A DNA stretch of 64,000 nucleotides from Roseobacter sp. HKCCD6576-2. GTDB taxonomy: Bacteria; Pseudomonadota; Alphaproteobacteria; Rhodobacterales; Rhodobacteraceae. Shown here in pieces: positions 53,462 through 61,559 of the stretch. Numbering within the stretch: the first letter of the stretch is position 1; each line of letters opens with the position of its first letter. Under the pieces are notes generated by a model. That model was given only the letters and a program-made list of their open reading frames with translations. It made no database searches and was not told where the DNA came from. A program made the position numbers and the translations under genes. The DNA is taken from NCBI RefSeq assembly GCF_013179285.1, contig NZ_WVNW01000001.1:124001-188000 (forward strand), given 5' to 3'.

Positions 53462-54487
53462 TCAGCTGGCTGGCCGAACCGTATCGCCGGGTAGGAATTC
53501 GGGATCCAACTCAATCACCTCATCCGTAAGGGCATTGGCGGCAATCAACTCAGCGGCCCGCGCGCCGATTTCTTTGCGGCGGCTGTCCATCGTGGCGATA
53601 CGCATCGGCAGCCCGTCCAGCACTTCGAAAGAGTTGAACCCGGCCAGCCCGATATCATCTGGAATTTTCATGCCTTTTTCAAGGCAGTAGAGCAGGCCGC
53701 CAGCGGCGTTCATGTCGGTGTTGTAGTAGAGGAAGTCGAGATCGGGGATGCGCGTGAGAACCTCTGCCGTCATCGCGCGACCGGTGCCGAAGCCGGAGGT
53801 GCCCTCATAGAAACAGCGTTCGACGAGTTCAATTCCCGCATCTTCAAGCCCCTTGCGGAACCCTTGCAACCGCTTTTGGGCCCGGTGATCTCCCCCGGAA
53901 CCAGAGCCGAGATAGCCGATCCGACGATAGCCGCGCGCGATAATCTCGCGGGCCATCTCACGACCGGCTTTAACATGCGAGATGCCAACCGCCGCTGCCA
54001 CCGGGGCGCCGTCAATATCCATCACTTCGACCACCGGAATACCGGCGCTGCGCATCATCGCGCGGGCGGCGGTGCTGTGTTCCAACCCGGCGACGATCAA
54101 CCCGGATGGGCGCCACGAGAGCATCTCGTAGATCACCTTCTCTTCGGTCTCCGGGTTGTATTGCGAGGTGCCAATGACCGGTTGCAGGGGGGTCTCGTCG
54201 AGAACGTCACCAATCCCGCTCAGGACATCCGGGAAGACCATATTGGAGAGCGATGGGATCACTACCCCCACCAGATTCACCCGGTTCGAGGCTAGGGCGC
54301 CGGCGATTTTGTTGGGCACATAGCCAAGTGTTCGCGCGGCCTCGAAAACGCGAACGCGGGTGCGTTCGGAGACATCGCCACGATTTCTCAGGACCCGGCT
54401 CACGGTCATTTCCGAGACGCCCGCCGCTTCGGCCACGTCGCGAAGGGTCAGTTGGGGTTTGCCGTCAAAGGGGTTGCGTCCGCGCAA
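53462..54487 (-). CDS. LacI-family transcriptional regulator, GntR(gluconate)-like
   Basis: A 341-residue repressor. The DNA-binding helix-turn-helix and hinge are LTLRDVAEAAGVSEMTVSRVLRN and LGYVPNKIAGALASNRVNLVGVV. The periplasmic-binding-protein-like effector domain follows, with GLIVAGLEHSTAARAMM and DIGLAGFNSFEVLDGLP. No ATG precedes the helix-turn-helix: the only fitting start is TTG at 54487, with an in-frame stop 18 bp upstream. This suggests low translation. Related proteins respond to gluconate or other sugar acids; its targets are not in this window. Confidence 0.9.
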   Translation of the reverse strand: MRGRNPFDGKPQLTLRDVAEAAGVSEMTVSRVLRNRGDVSERTRVRVFEAARTLGYVPNKIAGALASNRVNLVGVVIPSLSNMVFPDVLSGIGDVLDETPLQPVIGTSQYNPETEEKVIYEMLSWRPSGLIVAGLEHSTAARAMMRSAGIPVVEVMDIDGAPVAAAVGISHVKAGREMAREIIARGYRRIGYLGSGSGGDHRAQKRLQGFRKGLEDAGIELVERCFYEGTSGFGTGRAMTAEVLTRIPDLDFLYYNTDMNAAGGLLYCLEKGMKIPDDIGLAGFNSFEVLDGLPMRIATMDSRRKEIGARAAELIAANALTDEVIELDPEFLPGDTVRPAS

Positions 54488-54604
54488 ATCGCCGTTTCCG
54501 TTTTACATCGCTGTCATCTTGTTGATACGCGGTCTGAAATTGCTTGTCCAAGAGAATGGACGCGCTTGCGCCTTTCGCGGAAATCCCACAGAAACGCCGA
54601 AGAC

Positions 54605-54681
54605 GGCCCCGTGGCTCAACTGGATAGAGCAATCCCCTCCTAAGGGATAGGTTGCAGGTTCGAGTCCTGCCGGGGTCGCCA
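54605..54681 (+). tRNA. tRNA-Arg, anticodon CCU
   Basis: A complete 77-base cloverleaf: acceptor GGCCCCG (54605-54611) pairs with CGGGGTC (54671-54677), followed by the discriminator G and an encoded CCA (54679-54681). The anticodon stem ATCCC/GGGAT closes the loop CTCCTAA, so the anticodon is CCU, reading AGG. The T arm holds the GGTTCGAGTC motif. It stands alone, divergent from the LacI-type gene, and is followed directly by an 11-bp repeat array. Confidence 0.95.
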
Positions 54682-54690
54682 ATATCCGGC

Positions 54691-54734
54691 ATGCAGATCC
54701 GATACAGATCTCATACAGATTCCATACATACGCG
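54691..54734. repeat. four tandem 11-bp units next to tRNA-Arg
   Basis: Units start at 54691, 54702, 54713 and 54724: ATGCAGATCCG, ATACAGATCTC, ATACAGATTCC and the partial ATACATACGCG. The period is exactly 11 bases and the core is ATACAGAT. The array begins 9 bp after the tRNA CCA end and stops before the convergent oxygenase gene. It could be a protein-binding iteron, a processing element or a relic of an element inserted at the tRNA. Confidence 0.6.
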
Positions 54735-54785
54735 ATTTTCGCACGATCGGAGGAGGTTTCTCGAGCTTTTGTGCGTGAGTATGTA

Positions 54786-56132
54786 TTAGTCGTGCAGCAC
54801 CATCATCCCCTCGCGGACCAGTCTTTTGACCAAAACGATCTTGCCCGCGTCGTCCAGATCGCCGGGCATGTCGGCCAATTTGAACGAAGGTGTCTCCAGC
54901 GCATAGCGCAGCGCCGTTTCCGCGTGGGCCGGGAGTGTGATCTCGGCACCATAGCAGAGGACGCTGACGGAGGGGTCTTTCCCGTCACCACCATCCATAA
55001 CGGCCATGTCATAGACCAGATGCGGACGGGCGCCGACGATGCTGTCGCCTGACAGATCACCGAGCTTTCCAACTTGCGCCAATTGCCCCTCGACTCGCGG
55101 GACGCGGTTGGCGATGAACTCTTGCTTGAAACCGGAAAGAAGCGGCGCAAAGGGCGCGGTATCCGCCAGCTTGTGCATCAAGTCGCGGAAGGTCTGTTCA
55201 TAGGCGGAGGCGTCAAAATCCGAACTGGCAAACCCGGGCGGAAGCGCGTGACGGAAGGCGGGGTCTTTATGCGCCATCACATTCACCGCCTCAGCCATTA
55301 GGTCGGCCCAGCTCCGGGTCATCAGGCCGGTGGTGATATGAAGTGAGGTCTCGTCGGTTGCCACAGCGTCATGGGCCAGCCCGCGTGGCACATAGCACAT
55401 ATCGCCAGGCTCAAGAACAAACCGATCGGTCTCTTCGCCGATGGGCACGTCATGCGGGTTGAACCCTTGAGAGTTCAGCGGCAACTCGACCGGCGTGTCA
55501 TAGATCCGCCATTCCTTGGTGCCCTCGACCTGAAGCACCAGAACGTCATGGCTGTCGTAATGCGGGCGGAACCCTTGGGATGCCGTGGGTGTCATGTAGA
55601 TATTGGTCTGCGCCCGGCAGGACAGCACGTTCTCCAATGCACGGCAGAAAAGCCCAAGCTGTGGCAGGCGCTCATGCAGCCCCGACAGGATCACCGTCGC
55701 GCCATCGGCGAAGAGCTGCGCCACACGGACCGGATCGATATAGCCGCTTTCATAGCTGTAATCGCCGGGCTGGATCGTATGAGCGCCGTGGCCACCGCTG
55801 CCGTGGGTGTTGCTATCTGTAGCGGGCGCGGCGGCACTGTCTGTCGCCTGGGTTTTCGCGGCCGTGTCGCTGTCGGTTGCGGGCTTTGGCGCAGCGTCGG
55901 TGTCACTATCTGTTCCGTGGGCGTGGCCATCGGATTTGGTGACCGTGATTTCGGGGCTGTAGAGACCCATCGTTGTCACTACATGGTCGATCTGGGCGAA
56001 GGATAGGAGACTGCTGTAATAGTCCGGCTGGCCGCGCTTCACGACCACATGTTTCTTTTCAAAATAGGTGTTGAAGAACTCGTCACGGGTCAGGGGCGCA
56101 ATCGCCCAATCAAAACCAAAATCTTGAGACAT
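54786..56132 (-). CDS. JmjC/cupin-4 type Fe(II)/2-oxoglutarate oxygenase
   Basis: A 448-residue protein of the ribosomal-oxygenase/cupin_4 group, which hydroxylates protein side chains. The iron facial triad is visible: H191 and D193 in RPHYDSHDVLVLQVEG, and H254 in VPRGLAHDAV, with LEPGDMCYVP before it. Between residues 66 and 119 there is an unusual low-complexity insert with four (A/G)TDS repeats and His/Gly runs. ATG 56132 begins MSQDFGFDWA; the open frame to 56183 adds residues not typical of the family. It is divergent from a Tat-exported peptide whose mature part also contains TDSD, so that peptide is a candidate substrate. Confidence 0.85.
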   Translation of the reverse strand: MSQDFGFDWAIAPLTRDEFFNTYFEKKHVVVKRGQPDYYSSLLSFAQIDHVVTTMGLYSPEITVTKSDGHAHGTDSDTDAAPKPATDSDTAAKTQATDSAAAPATDSNTHGSGGHGAHTIQPGDYSYESGYIDPVRVAQLFADGATVILSGLHERLPQLGLFCRALENVLSCRAQTNIYMTPTASQGFRPHYDSHDVLVLQVEGTKEWRIYDTPVELPLNSQGFNPHDVPIGEETDRFVLEPGDMCYVPRGLAHDAVATDETSLHITTGLMTRSWADLMAEAVNVMAHKDPAFRHALPPGFASSDFDASAYEQTFRDLMHKLADTAPFAPLLSGFKQEFIANRVPRVEGQLAQVGKLGDLSGDSIVGARPHLVYDMAVMDGGDGKDPSVSVLCYGAEITLPAHAETALRYALETPSFKLADMPGDLDDAGKIVLVKRLVREGMMVLHD

Positions 56133-56233
56133 TATCTGGGTCCTTTTGCGGGCCTGGCAATTATATGATGCAACACTGACCATGTTGGCACGCGTTAGGC
56201 AATCTACTGAGTCATAATAGAGGGCAACTATCG

Positions 56234-56263
56234 TTGACGTTGGGGCCGTCGCTGAACTACGGT
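56234..56263 (+). promoter_or_regulatory. weak candidate promoter of the Tat-peptide gene
   Basis: TTGACG (56234-56239) and TACGGT (56258-56263) are spaced by 18 bases in the 173-bp divergent region. The -35 is good and the -10 poor, so this is only a candidate. The gene itself has a strong ribosome site, GGGAGG at 56295-56300, a few bases before its ATG. Confidence 0.3.
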
Positions 56264-56305
56264 CGCGCCAGGCAGCATTGAGGCTACCTAATACGGGAGG
56301 GACGT

Positions 56306-56596
56306 ATGTCCGAGGAACGCAAAAACAGGCTCAAAAGCCTGACAGATAACGAGATCAGCACCGAACGTGCAACCGGTCGCCGAGGCTTTTTGGGCCTGAT
56401 GGCGGTTGGTGGTGCGGCGGCCACGGTTGTAGGCACCGCGCAGCAGGCGCAGGCCGCCGACGTGGATAATGGCACCTGGACCGATAGCGGCAGTTGCCCG
56501 CGCGGTGGCGGCGGTATTTTCACCGGCGTAACCGATAGCGACAATGGCGCGATTACCGACCAGGGCGGGTATGGCCGCGGCGCACCTTACTGCTGA
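56306..56596 (+). CDS. Tat-exported small peptide with two DxDNGxxTDxG repeats
   Basis: A 96-residue precursor. Residues 1-51 form a twin-arginine leader: GRRGFLGLM (24-32), a hydrophobic stretch and a probable cut after AQAA (48-51). The mature part of about 45 residues is made of two tandem repeats, 52-70 and 77-95, which align without gaps as DxDNGxxTDxGxxxRG. It contains only two cysteines, C64 and the final C96. It has a strong ribosome site and its own terminator. It is divergent from a JmjC-type oxygenase gene. I do not recognise a family. It could be a modified, secreted peptide. Confidence 0.75.
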   Translation: MSEERKNRLKSLTDNEISTERATGRRGFLGLMAVGGAAATVVGTAQQAQAADVDNGTWTDSGSCPRGGGGIFTGVTDSDNGAITDQGGYGRGAPYC

Positions 56597-56620
56597 GCTG
56601 ATTGATTAGACCATTTTTGA

Positions 56621-56650
56621 GGGCGCGGCCGATCTGGTCGCGCCCTTTTT
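56621..56650 (+). terminator. Rho-independent terminator of the Tat-peptide gene
   Basis: GGGCGCGGCC (56621-56630), loop GATCT and GGTCGCGCCC (56636-56645) form a ten-pair stem (with one G-T pair) followed by TTTTT (56646-56650). It ends the short Tat-peptide transcript 25 bp after the stop. For the opposite strand there is no T-tract, so it works mainly in the plus direction. Confidence 0.9.
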
Positions 56651-56657
56651 CGTGGGG

Positions 56658-57362
56658 TCAGACCATGCGGATGACGTCTTTGTCGATGGCAAGCATATAG
56701 CCGCGCCGGGCGATGTTTTTCACCAGAAGCTCGCTGACCATCTGATTGCCGAGCGTGTCGCGCAAGCGTTTGATCCGCGTCGCCCCGGCCGCTTCGTCGC
56801 AATCGGCGGCGTCCTTTCCAGAGACCATGGCTTCGATCTCCGCGCCGGAGAGCACATCGTCATCCATGCGCGCCTCTGCCAGGACCGACAGTGTCTCCAT
56901 CGCGGCATCGGTCAGTTTGAATTCCATGTTGTTGAGCAGCACGACCCGTTCCTCGCGACTGAGGATAAGGGAGGAGACTTGAATGCCGGAGCGTTCGATC
57001 TCCCCCATTCGGCGGTTGAGGGCGATGATCGTGACGAGGAAGACAAGACAGGCGATGAGCAGGGCCGTGGCAAAGACCAGCAGCACGAAGATGATCGCGC
57101 GGTAGCTGGTCAAGACTTCGGAAAACGAGGTGCCGGATTGCGCCAGGACTTCCAGCAGGCGGATCGACTCGCCCGAGGTCAGCGTGTCATTCTCGACAAA
57201 GATCCGCTCGACCCGTTCGTTGAAGGCGTTCGCGTCGGGCAGGCTGAGGAACAGCAAGATCGCCGCACCCAGGAGGATCACGACGATGGCGGCGATGCCG
57301 ATCTGAACCACGCGTGTACCGGCCGCGCGGGTGTCAGAAGCGGAGGTAGAACTGTCCTGCAT
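56658..57362 (-). CDS. membrane-anchored winged-helix protein (TM-TM-wHTH)
   Basis: A 234-residue protein with two membrane helices (about 18-40 and 89-114), a periplasmic loop of about 48 residues between them, and a cytoplasmic C-terminal domain. That domain (about 140-234) looks like an OmpR-type winged helix: the TRIKRLRDTLGNQ recognition helix and the NIARRGYML wing are clear. It is thus like ToxR but with the order reversed. ATG 57362 is preferred over GTG 57365. It is encoded just downstream of a small secreted protein gene. Its targets may include the neighbouring secreted-peptide genes. Confidence 0.75.
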   Translation of the reverse strand: MQDSSTSASDTRAAGTRVVQIGIAAIVVILLGAAILLFLSLPDANAFNERVERIFVENDTLTSGESIRLLEVLAQSGTSFSEVLTSYRAIIFVLLVFATALLIACLVFLVTIIALNRRMGEIERSGIQVSSLILSREERVVLLNNMEFKLTDAAMETLSVLAEARMDDDVLSGAEIEAMVSGKDAADCDEAAGATRIKRLRDTLGNQMVSELLVKNIARRGYMLAIDKDVIRMV

Positions 57363-57627
57363 CACCCCTCCTTGCGTCCAACCCGGTTTCGTCGAAGATC
57401 GACATCACTTCCAGCAATTCCCAGCCGCCTGCCGCGACGCGCGGGGCGATGGCATTGAATGCCGCGTCTGGGTCGCAGGCATTGTCCGGCAGTTCAATCA
57501 CACCATAGTGGAGCCGGAGTGGGTCATCCATCTTCGCTTTGTAATCGGCAAAGCACGCCGCGTGCAGCGGCCCTGCGGCAAGCGCCAGGACCAGAGCAAG
57601 CCCGAGTTTATGCAAACGCTGTTTCAT
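57334..57627 (-). CDS. small exported protein of unknown function
   Basis: A 97-residue protein with a Sec signal peptide (KLGLALVLALAAGPLHA, likely cut after residue 23). The mature part has cysteines in AACFADY and DNACDPD and ends GGWELLEVMSIFDETGLDARRGDAGQFYLRF, in which GWELLEV recalls small DUF4177-like folds. Its 3' end overlaps the start of the membrane winged-helix gene by about 29 bp, so the two form an operon. It could act as a periplasmic partner of that regulator; this is inference. Confidence 0.65.
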   Translation of the reverse strand: MKQRLHKLGLALVLALAAGPLHAACFADYKAKMDDPLRLHYGVIELPDNACDPDAAFNAIAPRVAAGGWELLEVMSIFDETGLDARRGDAGQFYLRF

Positions 57628-57803
57628 GAGGCCACGATGGGCGAAACTGACCCGTTATTCAATAACGGCAAGGGGTTGAGCGCCCGGTTATCCGATAGCG
57701 GGGCGGCGTTATTGAGCGACTTTCGAGCTTCGGGTGAGGGTTGGGTCATCGCGTTTCCCATGATGGAGGCGCCTCGATCAGCACTGACCACTTGGAGGAC
57801 CCC

Positions 57804-58265
57804 ATGCTGAAACATCTCCCTAAATCCGCCATGGTGGCGGTTCTCACTTTCGCCCTCGCGTTCACCAGCGTGGCCGCAACCCCGAACCAGGCGCGCGCCG
57901 CCGATGCCGAGGATGTCATTGGTGTGCTCGCCGGATTGGCCGCGCTTTACGCCATCGGGCGCGCGATCCAGGACAACAATGATGACCATCGGGCTGATCC
58001 GATACGCCCGCGACCCGGGGCTGGAAACGGTGGCCATCGCGGCCCGCGCGTCGCACCCGCCCGGTGTTTCCGTGAGTTCGACACGCGCAATGGTGTTCGG
58101 CGTGGCTATGGCGCGCGCTGCATGCAGAACAATGTCCGCCGTCCCGGGTTGCTGCCGCCGGAATGTATCCGGCGGGTACAAACCTATCGTGGCACACGCA
58201 ACCTCTATGGTGGGCGGTGTCTGGTGCAGAATGGCTGGCATCGGGAGGCCGGCTGGCGCCATTGA
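57804..58265 (+). CDS. exported protein with duplicated C-x17-C module
   Basis: A 153-residue protein with a signal peptide (about 1-33, ending NQARA). A Gly/Arg/Pro-rich linker (65-86) leads to two copies of a cysteine module, C88-C106 and C121-C139. They align without gaps over 19 residues as CxRx3Tx2GxRx2YGxRC. Each module probably forms a disulfide loop in the periplasm. ATG 57804 is preceded by GGAGG. It is divergent from the 57334-57627 gene. Relatives seem common in Rhodobacterales, but no function is known to me. Confidence 0.75.
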   Translation: MLKHLPKSAMVAVLTFALAFTSVAATPNQARAADAEDVIGVLAGLAALYAIGRAIQDNNDDHRADPIRPRPGAGNGGHRGPRVAPARCFREFDTRNGVRRGYGARCMQNNVRRPGLLPPECIRRVQTYRGTRNLYGGRCLVQNGWHREAGWRH

Positions 58266-58357
58266 CGTTTGAATAACGAGCAGTGAGGCAGGGGGCGGCG
58301 GTGCGAAACACCGCCGCCTTTGCTTGTGCCGGGGCGCGCGGCGTGGTTTCTGGCCCC

Positions 58358-58972
58358 ATGCAAGATGGACCAGATTTTTCCCACGAACAGGCCCTTGGTG
58401 GCATCGTCGCCGGTGTCGATGAGGTGGGACGCGGACCGCTGGCGGGGCCGGTGACGGCGGCGGCTGTGGTGCTTGATCCGGGTGCGATCCCGGAGGGGCT
58501 GAACGATTCCAAGAAAGTGCCTCAGGCAAAGCGGGAGGTGTTGTTTGACGCCCTGCATCAGGTCGCTCAAGTGTCGATTGGCTGGGCGGATATCGATGAG
58601 ATTGATGCGCTGAATATTCGCGGCGCTTCCCTCCTGGCGATGCGTCGTGCGGTGGAGGGGCTCCCTCGCCTGCCATCTCATGCGCTGATTGATGGCAATA
58701 CGGTGCCGCCGGATATGCCTTGCGCTGCGACGACGCTCATCAAAGGCGACGCACGATCCCTATCGATCGCGGCGGCCTCCATCGTGGCGAAAGTGGCGCG
58801 CGACCGGGTGATGGTGGCACTGGCGCAACAGCACCCCGGCTATGGATGGGAGCGGAACGCGGGTTATGGCACGGCGGAGCATTTGGCCGCTCTGCGAGAT
58901 TTGGGTGTGACCCCCGCTCATAGGCGTTCGTTCAAACCTGTCCACAATATCTTGTATCAAGCAAATAACTAA
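58358..58972 (+). CDS. rnhB: ribonuclease HII
   Basis: A 204-residue enzyme that cuts RNA in RNA-DNA hybrids and at misincorporated ribonucleotides. The catalytic motif GIVAGVDEVGRGPLAGPV supplies the D-E pair. NDSKKVPQAKRE, IDGN and SIAAASIVAKVARDR with the third acid, and the GYGTAEHL element with HRRSFKP at the end, complete the family pattern. ATG 58358 starts MQDGPDF; the longer frame overlaps no family residues. It lies 100 bp upstream of ccrM, an order common in alphaproteobacteria. Confidence 0.95.
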   Translation: MQDGPDFSHEQALGGIVAGVDEVGRGPLAGPVTAAAVVLDPGAIPEGLNDSKKVPQAKREVLFDALHQVAQVSIGWADIDEIDALNIRGASLLAMRRAVEGLPRLPSHALIDGNTVPPDMPCAATTLIKGDARSLSIAAASIVAKVARDRVMVALAQQHPGYGWERNAGYGTAEHLAALRDLGVTPAHRRSFKPVHNILYQANN

Positions 58973-58978
58973 GCCTCT

Positions 58979-60179
<1,201 letters not shown>

Positions 60180-60200
60180 ACTCTTCAAAAGAATACCGCC

Positions 60201-60230
60201 CGTGCCTGCGGCCCCTTGGGGTCAGGCACG
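60201..60230. repeat. long hairpin after ccrM
   Basis: CGTGCCTG (60201-60208) pairs with CAGGCACG (60223-60230). Inside it, CCCC and GGGG around TT extend the structure. It lies 21 bp after ccrM and 7 bp before a true terminator. With no T-run it may protect the ccrM message 3' end or act with the following terminator. Confidence 0.6.
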
Positions 60231-60237
60231 ACCCTTA

Positions 60238-60269
60238 CCCCGCTGGTCCCAAGACTGGCGGGGTTTTTT
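60238..60269 (+). terminator. Rho-independent terminator of ccrM
   Basis: CCCCGC (60238-60243) and GCGGGG (60258-60263) with inner GTC/GAC pairs make a strong stem followed by six T (60264-60269). It ends the ccrM transcript before the tetR gene begins at 60319. Confidence 0.9.
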
Positions 60270-60298
60270 CACGGGTATGTGTCTGGCAATTCTGAAAT

Positions 60299-60316
60299 CT
60301 ACCTATTAGTAGGTAG
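60299..60316. promoter_or_regulatory. probable TetR operator CTACCTA-TTAG-TAGGTAG
   Basis: Two perfect seven-base arms (60299-60305 and 60310-60316) surround a four-base spacer, immediately in front of the tetR start. The right arm doubles as the likely ribosome site (TAGGTAGG), so bound repressor would block both transcription and access to the start. Palindromes of this size directly in front of a tetR gene are usually its own operator. Confidence 0.75.
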
Positions 60317-60318
60317 GC

Positions 60319-60891
60319 ATGGATATGCAAACCACACTTCTAACCCATGCGGAGGATCTGGCGCGAAGCTGCGGCTATGACGGGTTCAGCTTTGCCGATC
60401 TGGCGGCCGGGGCCGGCATTCGGAAGGCCAGTGTGCATTATCACTTCCCGACCAAGGCGGATTTGGCCGAGCGGTTGATGCAGGTCTATTCCGCCCGGTT
60501 TTTCGATGATCTCGCGGATTTGGTTGAAGAACCGACGGCAGGTGCGGCTCTTGACGGCTATCTGGCGCTCTATCGCGCGGCGTTGAAGGGTGGTGAGGCG
60601 GTTTGCCTTTGCGTCGCCTTCAGCGCCCTGCGCGATGCGATTCCGCCGGCGACGCAAACCCTGGTTGAAGCTTTCCGCACGCAATCGGTCGCTTGGTTGG
60701 AGGCCCTGTTTCGACGCGCCCAAGGGGATGGATCGGTCTCGGGCGTCACCGACCCGAGGGCCGAGGCAGCAGCGTGTTTTGCCCTTGTGGAGGGGGCGCA
60801 GATTGTGGCGCGGGCAGGTGTATCGCCGGCGCGGTTCGATGAGGCCGTGGCGCTCTTGCGCGGGCGGATTGAGACAGGAGAGACGGCATGA
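60319..60891 (+). CDS. TetR-family repressor
   Basis: A 190-residue regulator with an N-terminal TetR helix-turn-helix: GFSFADLAAGAGIRKASVHYHFPTKADLAERL in outline (residues about 22-54). The rest is the variable helical ligand domain, with CLCVAFSALRDAIPP. ATG 60319 is used; ATG 60325, 7 bases after AGG, is an equally good start. It overlaps a double-cupin gene as ATGA and lies at its own palindromic operator, so the pair is probably autoregulated. Confidence 0.9.
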   Translation: MDMQTTLLTHAEDLARSCGYDGFSFADLAAGAGIRKASVHYHFPTKADLAERLMQVYSARFFDDLADLVEEPTAGAALDGYLALYRAALKGGEAVCLCVAFSALRDAIPPATQTLVEAFRTQSVAWLEALFRRAQGDGSVSGVTDPRAEAAACFALVEGAQIVARAGVSPARFDEAVALLRGRIETGETA

Positions 60892-61559
60892 AAGTGAACG
60901 CGGATTTTTCGGAGCGTGTGGTGATCCGGCCCGAGGATTATGCCTGGGTTTCCTCGCCTGCGAGCGGGGTGGAGCGGATGATGCTGGATCGGATCGGCGA
61001 TGAGGTGGCGCGCGCTACGACCATCGTGCGCTTCGCTCCGAACAGTCAGTTTGACGCCCATACCCATGGCGGCGGCGAAGAATATCTGGTGCTGGACGGC
61101 GTCTTCTCCGACGAGAGCGGCGACTACCCGGTCGGCAGCTATGTCCGGAACCCGATTGGCACCTCACATCGGCCGCATATCGGGCCCGAGGGCTGTACGA
61201 TCTTGGTGAAGCTCCATCAATTCGATGCGGCGGATACCGAGCAGAAGGTGATCGATACGAAGACGGCGGCGTTTCTGCCCGGATCGGTTCCGGGGCTGAC
61301 GGTTCTGCCGCTGCATTCGGTGACGGGCGAAAACGTCGCGCTGGTGCGCTGGGCGCCGGGGACGAAATTCGCGCAACATGCCCATTGGGGCGGCGAAGAG
61401 ATTTTCGTGATCGAAGGGACGTTTCAGGACGAGCATGGCGACTATCCGGCGGGCAGCTGGATCAGAAGCCCGCATCTGTCGCAGCACAATCCGTGGTCTG
61501 ACGAGGGCTGCCTGATCTACGTGAAGACCGGACATTTGCCGATGGCGCAGGCGGCCTAA
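60888..61559 (+). CDS. ChrR-type double-cupin protein
   Basis: A 223-residue protein made of two similar cupin halves of the anti-ECF-sigma ChrR cupin type. The first has HTHGGGEEYLVLDGVF...GDYPVGSYVRNP, the second HAHWGGEEIFVIEGTF...GDYPAGSWIRSP, each with two His and one Glu that can hold a metal. It lacks the zinc-finger sigma-binding domain of ChrR, so it is likely an enzyme or sensor. It is coupled (ATGA) to the TetR gene and converges on alkB with a 4-bp overlap. Confidence 0.87.
   Translation: MKVNADFSERVVIRPEDYAWVSSPASGVERMMLDRIGDEVARATTIVRFAPNSQFDAHTHGGGEEYLVLDGVFSDESGDYPVGSYVRNPIGTSHRPHIGPEGCTILVKLHQFDAADTEQKVIDTKTAAFLPGSVPGLTVLPLHSVTGENVALVRWAPGTKFAQHAHWGGEEIFVIEGTFQDEHGDYPAGSWIRSPHLSQHNPWSDEGCLIYVKTGHLPMAQAA

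Noticed and set aside
54605-54800. Integrated mobile element at the tRNA
   Set aside because: No integrase, no second copy of the tRNA 3' end and no foreign gene block downstream were found.
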